Source: Paraneptunicella aestuarii (GTDB taxonomy: Bacteria > Pseudomonadota > Gammaproteobacteria > Enterobacterales > Alteromonadaceae). From it: a stretch of DNA of 64,000 nt. Of this stretch, positions 63,817-64,000 are shown in pieces. Position 1 is the stretch's first letter, and every line of letters begins with the position of its first letter. The translations under genes were made by a program, and so were the position numbers. The stretch covers positions 868,001 to 932,000 of the forward strand of contig NZ_CP074570.1 in the NCBI RefSeq assembly GCF_019900845.1, given 5' to 3'. The notes beneath the pieces were generated by a model. The model was not told where the DNA came from. It saw nothing but the letters and a program-made list of their open reading frames with translations, and made no database searches.

Positions 63817-64000
63817 CTGTATTAATCCGGGTTGATGCTTCGCGCCATATTGGAGTGGGGCATCTTATGCGTTGTTTGGCTTTGGCTCAGGCGCTGGATG
63901 AATGCCATGTTGAAGTGACATTCATTATTCGTGCGGAAACTCGCCCCATCTGTTTATCGCGTCACGATTGGGTTGGGCAAACGCTAGTCATACCCGAGCA
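63813..64000 (+). CDS. pseG: UDP-2,4-diacetamido-2,4,6-trideoxy-beta-L-altropyranose hydrolase PseG, 3'-truncated
   Basis: The first 62 codons are visible before the window ends. LIRVDASRHIGVGHLMRCLA (about 4-23) is the PseG signature, with the R-x-DAS and GxGHxMRC elements; the histidine of IGVGH belongs to the active site. It removes UDP before the PseI step. ATGA overlap with pseI. Confidence 0.9.
   Translation, partial: MTVLIRVDASRHIGVGHLMRCLALAQALDECHVEVTFIIRAETRPICLSRHDWVGQTLVIPE

Overview
The window looks like chromosomal DNA of a marine-type gammaproteobacterium, probably close to the Alteromonadales. The grounds are a Vibrio/Shewanella-style flagellar locus with sigma-54 and sigma-28 promoters, FlgT and FlgP, short flagellins of about 275 aa, a pseudaminic acid pathway, and moderate to low GC. 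No species name can be supported from sequence alone.

Region 1 (1-28437) is the end of a nonribosomal peptide gene cluster. Two giant synthetases, the first cut by the window edge, encode five adenylating modules ending in a thioesterase. The last module reads as serine-specific, and its adenylation domain is interrupted by an FkbM-type methyltransferase. Downstream are an NtrC-family response regulator, a PF11316-type glycosyltransferase, a GT29 sialyltransferase-like protein, and an export system (FtsX/MacB-type permease, membrane fusion protein, ATPase). Two intergenic regions each carry a pair of TCCGAWWTCGGA palindromes with exactly 21 bp between centres, about 200-235 bp upstream of a good sigma-54 promoter. 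One pair serves the glycosyltransferase and the other the exporter. I infer that the regulator binds these sites, so peptide tailoring and export would form one sigma-54 regulon. A run of ten G in the second synthetase is a candidate phase-variation tract.

Region 2 (28438-46510) holds tRNA-Arg(CCT) and flagellar genes: flgT and flgP (divergent), flgN, flgM and flgA (minus strand), cheV, cheR, then flgBCDE and flgFGHIJKL. Sigma-54 promoters precede flgP, flgB and flgF, and a sigma-28 promoter precedes flgM. FlgD has a duplicated Ig-like domain.

Region 3 (46504-50765) is a non-flagellar insert: the divergent metR-metE pair with a MetR site, and a sialidase-like beta-propeller protein of unknown function.

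Region 4 (50895-64000) holds four flagellin genes, flaG-fliD-fliS and a FliT-like gene, then pseB, pseC, pseF, a GT9-like glycosyltransferase, pseI and the start of pseG. These make CMP-pseudaminic acid, presumably for flagellin glycosylation. Three of the four flagellins have recognisable sigma-28 promoters, and two flagellin intergenic regions share a conserved element of about 100 bp.
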